Assembly: GCF_000350225.1 (NCBI RefSeq)
Contig: NW_005178601.1
Location: forward strand, 224,275 to 288,274
Source: Chondrus crispus
Taxonomy: Eukaryota; Rhodophyta; Florideophyceae; Gigartinales; Gigartinaceae
Reading direction: 5' to 3'
DNA: 64,000 bases
Shown here: positions 63,418 through 64,000 of the stretch, piece by piece
Numbering within the stretch: position 1 is the stretch's first letter
How the letters are laid out: every line of letters begins with the position of its first letter
Position numbers and translations under genes: made by a program
Notes under the pieces: model-generated
The model's input: the letters and a program-made list of their open reading frames with translations, nothing else
Database searches by the model: none
Told to the model about the DNA's origin: nothing

Positions 63418-64000
63418 TAACCGCTCCTTTTGGGATAAAGGTAACCGACCGCGGTTAGGCAAAATTCCGATAAAGGGGCAAGGACACCGGTCCTCCCCCC
63501 TCCCCCGACGGGGAGGGAGTCACACGACTCCAGGAGCAACACCGGACGAAGATTCTCGAAAGGAGCACGCAAACGCGAAGAAGTCGCGTGACAGCAAGCA
63601 GTACGGGCTGCCCTATGACAATCCCAGCGGAAGCGGCAACTAACGGAGAAGAACAACGGACCCTCCCAGCCGACAATACGGACCAGAACCGCGGTAGCCC
63701 ACAGGGGTATTAACAAGACAGCATGAGTCAGGGGGTCTCGAATCCCCTCGCCGCCACAGGGGCGCAGCAGCGATCTGCATGAACTCTCGAATCGCCAATT
63801 GTTAAACGCCAACTCACGGGGTAGGGCGTGGGATTTCACGCGCTCTGTAGCGTGCCATGCCCACCGAAAGGGTCGCTTCGATAACCTGGCGCCGGTGCGT
63901 GAGTACGCGAACGTACGGGGCGCCTAAAATAAGGCACGAGGAGCAATGGAGGCGTACCCATGCTCAAGGTACGGACCAAGTGAGGACGAGGTGAACAAGC
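63418..64000. other. G3 downstream region (start)
   Basis: GC-rich non-coding DNA equivalent to 31856 onward in G2. The first 20-30 bases after the purine tract are similar to G2; beyond that the two diverge. No ORF or RNA gene is supported within the visible part. Confidence 0.45.

Larger units (their letters stand above)
55396..64000 (+). mobile_element. G3: Ty3/gypsy element, close relative of G2, runs off the window
   Basis: The 5' LTR at 55396-56033 starts TGTAGTATAACC and ends TGCTACA. Primer site, gag, conserved spacer and pol follow in the same order and spacing as G2, then the hairpin plus purine tract and the start of the downstream region. The 3' LTR is outside the window, so its age cannot be measured here. 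Coding looks whole in the visible part. It inserted into copia C3. By comparison with G2, an antisense ORF is expected beyond 64000. Confidence 0.93.

Noticed and set aside
1-64000. Bacterial or organelle origin because of long intron-free ORFs
   Set aside because: Every long ORF belongs to eukaryotic transposable element families, with chromodomains, a Tigger and a Helitron; no bacterial gene order or ribosome binding sites are seen.

Overview
The window looks like a slice of repeat-rich eukaryotic nuclear DNA made almost entirely of transposable elements inserted into one another. No housekeeping gene, rRNA, complete tRNA gene, CRISPR array or bacterial operon was found. The long intron-free element ORFs, mixed GC content and range of families (Ty3/gypsy chromoviruses, Ty1/copia, CACTA, PIF/Harbinger, Tigger/pogo, Helitron, MITE, tRNA-derived repeats) suit a TE-rich alga or other protist. 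A florideophyte red alga is my low-confidence guess; nothing in the sequence proves it.

Layout, left to right. 1-3240: a copia fragment (C1) bordered by repeats R2/R3 and split by repeat R1. 3330-5640: a decayed CACTA Tnp2 transposase on the minus strand, then a decayed coiled-coil gene on the plus strand (6190-6962). 6963-18638: G1, an 11.7-kb Ty3/gypsy chromovirus on the minus strand with 700-bp LTRs and a CAAGA target duplication, inserted into that decayed gene. 18885-20134: an R3/R2 repeat. 20634-22720: a minisatellite and a Harbinger partner gene. 22751-37334: a Harbinger transposase split by G2 (23800-37157), a 13.4-kb gypsy element with 680-bp LTRs and a CTTCT duplication. 37763-39200: palindromes, one unrecognised ORF and a copia gag fragment. 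39380-41115: a tandem array of about 270-bp units with tRNA-like parts. 41100-49730: a Helitron on the minus strand interrupted by two R1 copies and by an R3/R2 copy that itself holds a Tigger element. 50150-51775: another R2 and copia fragment (C2) with a MITE. 51776-55395: a third, divergent copia (C3) on the minus strand. 55396 to the right edge: G3, a close relative of G2 whose gag and pol look whole in the window.

The most interesting content is in the gypsy elements. G1 and G2 belong to clearly different lineages, yet each carries a long ORF on the strand opposite gag-pol, lying between pol and the 3' LTR and reading inward from that LTR. The two antisense proteins share weak blocks of similarity in the same order. 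In G2 this module is bracketed by two copies of a hairpin plus purine tract, suggesting a cassette added downstream of an older element end. G2 and G3 also share a structured gag-pol spacer and a chain of LTR hairpins with compensatory base changes, and all three gypsy elements share the same primer binding site.

The nesting gives a relative order: Helitron, Harbinger, CACTA and copia copies are old; the R repeats, Tigger and MITE landed in them later; the gypsy insertions are recent (about 1-1.5 percent LTR divergence, counted by eye).
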